Source of the DNA: Rhodoferax sp. UBA4127 | GTDB lineage: Bacteria; Pseudomonadota; Gammaproteobacteria; Burkholderiales; Burkholderiaceae_C | DNA length: 14,574 bases | Assembly: GCA_002381045.1 (NCBI GenBank) | Contig: DFWT01000032.1 | Span: 1-14,574 of the forward strand | Direction: 5' to 3' | In this document: one piece after another, positions 13,659-14,574 of the stretch | Layout of the letters: each line of letters starts with the position of its first letter | How positions within the stretch are numbered: position 1 is the first letter of the stretch | Made by a program: the position numbers and the translations under genes | Notes under the pieces: model-generated | Seen by the model: the letters and a program-made list of their open reading frames with translations, nothing else | Database searches by the model: none | Told to the model about the DNA's origin: nothing

Positions 13659-14574
13659 TTAGTGGATGATGGAAACAGAATTGGGTGCGACCAAGGTCAG
13701 CACAGACAAGTCAACATACTCAAGCATATTCGGCAATGGCGTGGCGGGCACCATGCCGGTGTCAACGATCCATTGCGCTTGCGCATCCAGTGAATTCAGA
13801 AAGCTTTGTTCAAGGCTCAAGCCAAAGTTATAACTGTCCCACAGCATGTCGACAGTTTTTGGATCAATGTTGAGCTTGCGTGCAACCACGGCAATGGCCT
13901 CAATTCTGTGACTCTGCATCCACACGATCGCAAGTTCTGTTCCGATGAGCAGGCGGCGAACTGCCTCTTTACGCTCCTTGGGAAAAGCTCGCTTGCTGAT
14001 GTAGCCCGTTGTGACGACACAGCGCCCAACCTTGTTCAACACAAGTCCCTTACCGCCGGTCGCATCGATTGCATACATGCCGTAAGGCTCATAGGTTGCC
14101 ACGGCGTCGACAGTTTGCTGAGTCAAAGCGTCAGCCAGTTTGTCCAGGCCCAAAGGAACCCTCACAATGTCATCCATGCTCAGGCCATCATCGGTCAGTT
14201 GCACGTTAAGGCAGTAGTCGGCAATCGTGCCAAACGGGATGCCAATGCGTTTACCGCGTAAATTCAGAACCGATGAGATTCCACTGTTGGGATGTGCCAC
14301 TGTTTTGGTGTCTCTGGCGGCTCGGGTGTAGTTGCCGATCGCAGTGATGTCCAGATGACGCAAAGCGGCCAATGCAATGGGGGCACCGGATACCGTGACG
14401 ACGTCAAGGCTACCGTCCTTGAGCATGATGTCCATTGCAGCTTTGCCACTGGGAAAGTGCTGGAAGGTGGCGTCGAGTCCAGCATCGCGCAAAAATCCCC
14501 GATCCTCAGCTACTAGAACTGGAATCGTAAAAAAAGCGTCTGCCACACCAATGGCAAGCTTTTCCGGGGCGGGG
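13659..14574 (-). CDS. Periplasmic-binding-type protein (NMT1/SsuA-like), 5' end outside window
   Basis: Substrate-binding protein of the NMT1/THI5/SsuA fold. The frame is open to the window edge: residues before the internal GTG at 14546 read PEKLAIG and match the family's first strand (EKLxIGVxxxxxxxPVLVAxxxGFF), so the true start and any signal peptide lie beyond 14574. Typical segments are visible: FPSGKAAMDIMLKDGSLDVV, then GAPIALAALR, LRGKRIGIPFGTIADYCL and VDAVATYEPYG. It ends with TAA 3 nt before the histidine kinase. No ABC permease or ATPase gene accompanies it in the window, so a sensing role with the kinase is at least as likely as transport; the missing upstream region could change that. 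Confidence 0.88.
   Translation of the reverse strand, partial: PAPEKLAIGVADAFFTIPVLVAEDRGFLRDAGLDATFQHFPSGKAAMDIMLKDGSLDVVTVSGAPIALAALRHLDITAIGNYTRAARDTKTVAHPNSGISSVLNLRGKRIGIPFGTIADYCLNVQLTDDGLSMDDIVRVPLGLDKLADALTQQTVDAVATYEPYGMYAIDATGGKGLVLNKVGRCVVTTGYISKRAFPKERKEAVRRLLIGTELAIVWMQSHRIEAIAVVARKLNIDPKTVDMLWDSYNFGLSLEQSFLNSLDAQAQWIVDTGMVPATPLPNMLEYVDLSVLTLVAPNSVSIIH

Noticed and set aside
14544..14546. GTG as the start of the binding-protein gene
   Set aside because: In-frame residues before it match the family's first strand, so the gene continues past the window edge.

Overview
The window looks like a moderate-GC betaproteobacterial chromosome segment. The gene types and a repeat-like element resemble Comamonadaceae (Rhodoferax or Polaromonas relatives); this is inferred from family resemblance only. 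Nearly every gene is on the minus strand; the exception is a small receiver protein at 6576-6974. No tRNA, rRNA, CRISPR array or recognisable transposase was seen.

Layout. 1-200: a decayed scrap of an EAL (c-di-GMP phosphodiesterase) gene. 274-1548: glgC, ADP-glucose pyrophosphorylase. 1642-1797: C-terminal scrap of an HD-GYP gene. 1881-2900: exported dihaem c5-type cytochrome with an extra C-terminal domain, preceded by an unlisted 45-residue single-span membrane protein (2973-3110) that has a perfect Shine-Dalgarno. 3111-3609: dyads, a long near-perfect hairpin (3363-3419) and a doubtful 81-codon ORF, resembling a dispersed repeat. 3610-6360: a small operon read 6360 to 3610, encoding a DUF6502 protein with a helix-turn-helix-like segment, a DUF4382 lipoprotein (4-nt stop/start overlap) and a SAM methyltransferase; an inverted repeat abuts the first start codon. 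6576-6974: a lone receiver-domain protein whose phospho-accepting Asp is Asn. 6975-7428: 454 bases with no supportable gene. 7429-14574: a signalling operon read from the right edge leftward.

The signalling operon encodes a periplasmic-binding-type protein (5' end outside the window), a membrane histidine kinase 3 nt downstream, an Rcp1-type response regulator, a REC-PAS-GGDEF-EAL protein split by a one-base frameshift, and a 706-residue REC-PAS-PAS-GGDEF-hemerythrin protein. The simplest reading is that a ligand-binding protein and kinase feed a phosphorelay that sets c-di-GMP. The synthase arm has an intact GGDEF, an I-site and a complete di-iron hemerythrin ligand set, suggesting O2 or redox input. 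The hydrolase arm has a degenerate GGDEF and an intact EAL, but its reading frame is broken here.

Most worth a second look: the signalling operon and its frameshift, the DUF6502/DUF4382 unit with its start-proximal palindrome, the hidden small membrane protein beside the dihaem cytochrome, the Asn-substituted receiver, and the two relics of c-di-GMP genes flanking glgC.
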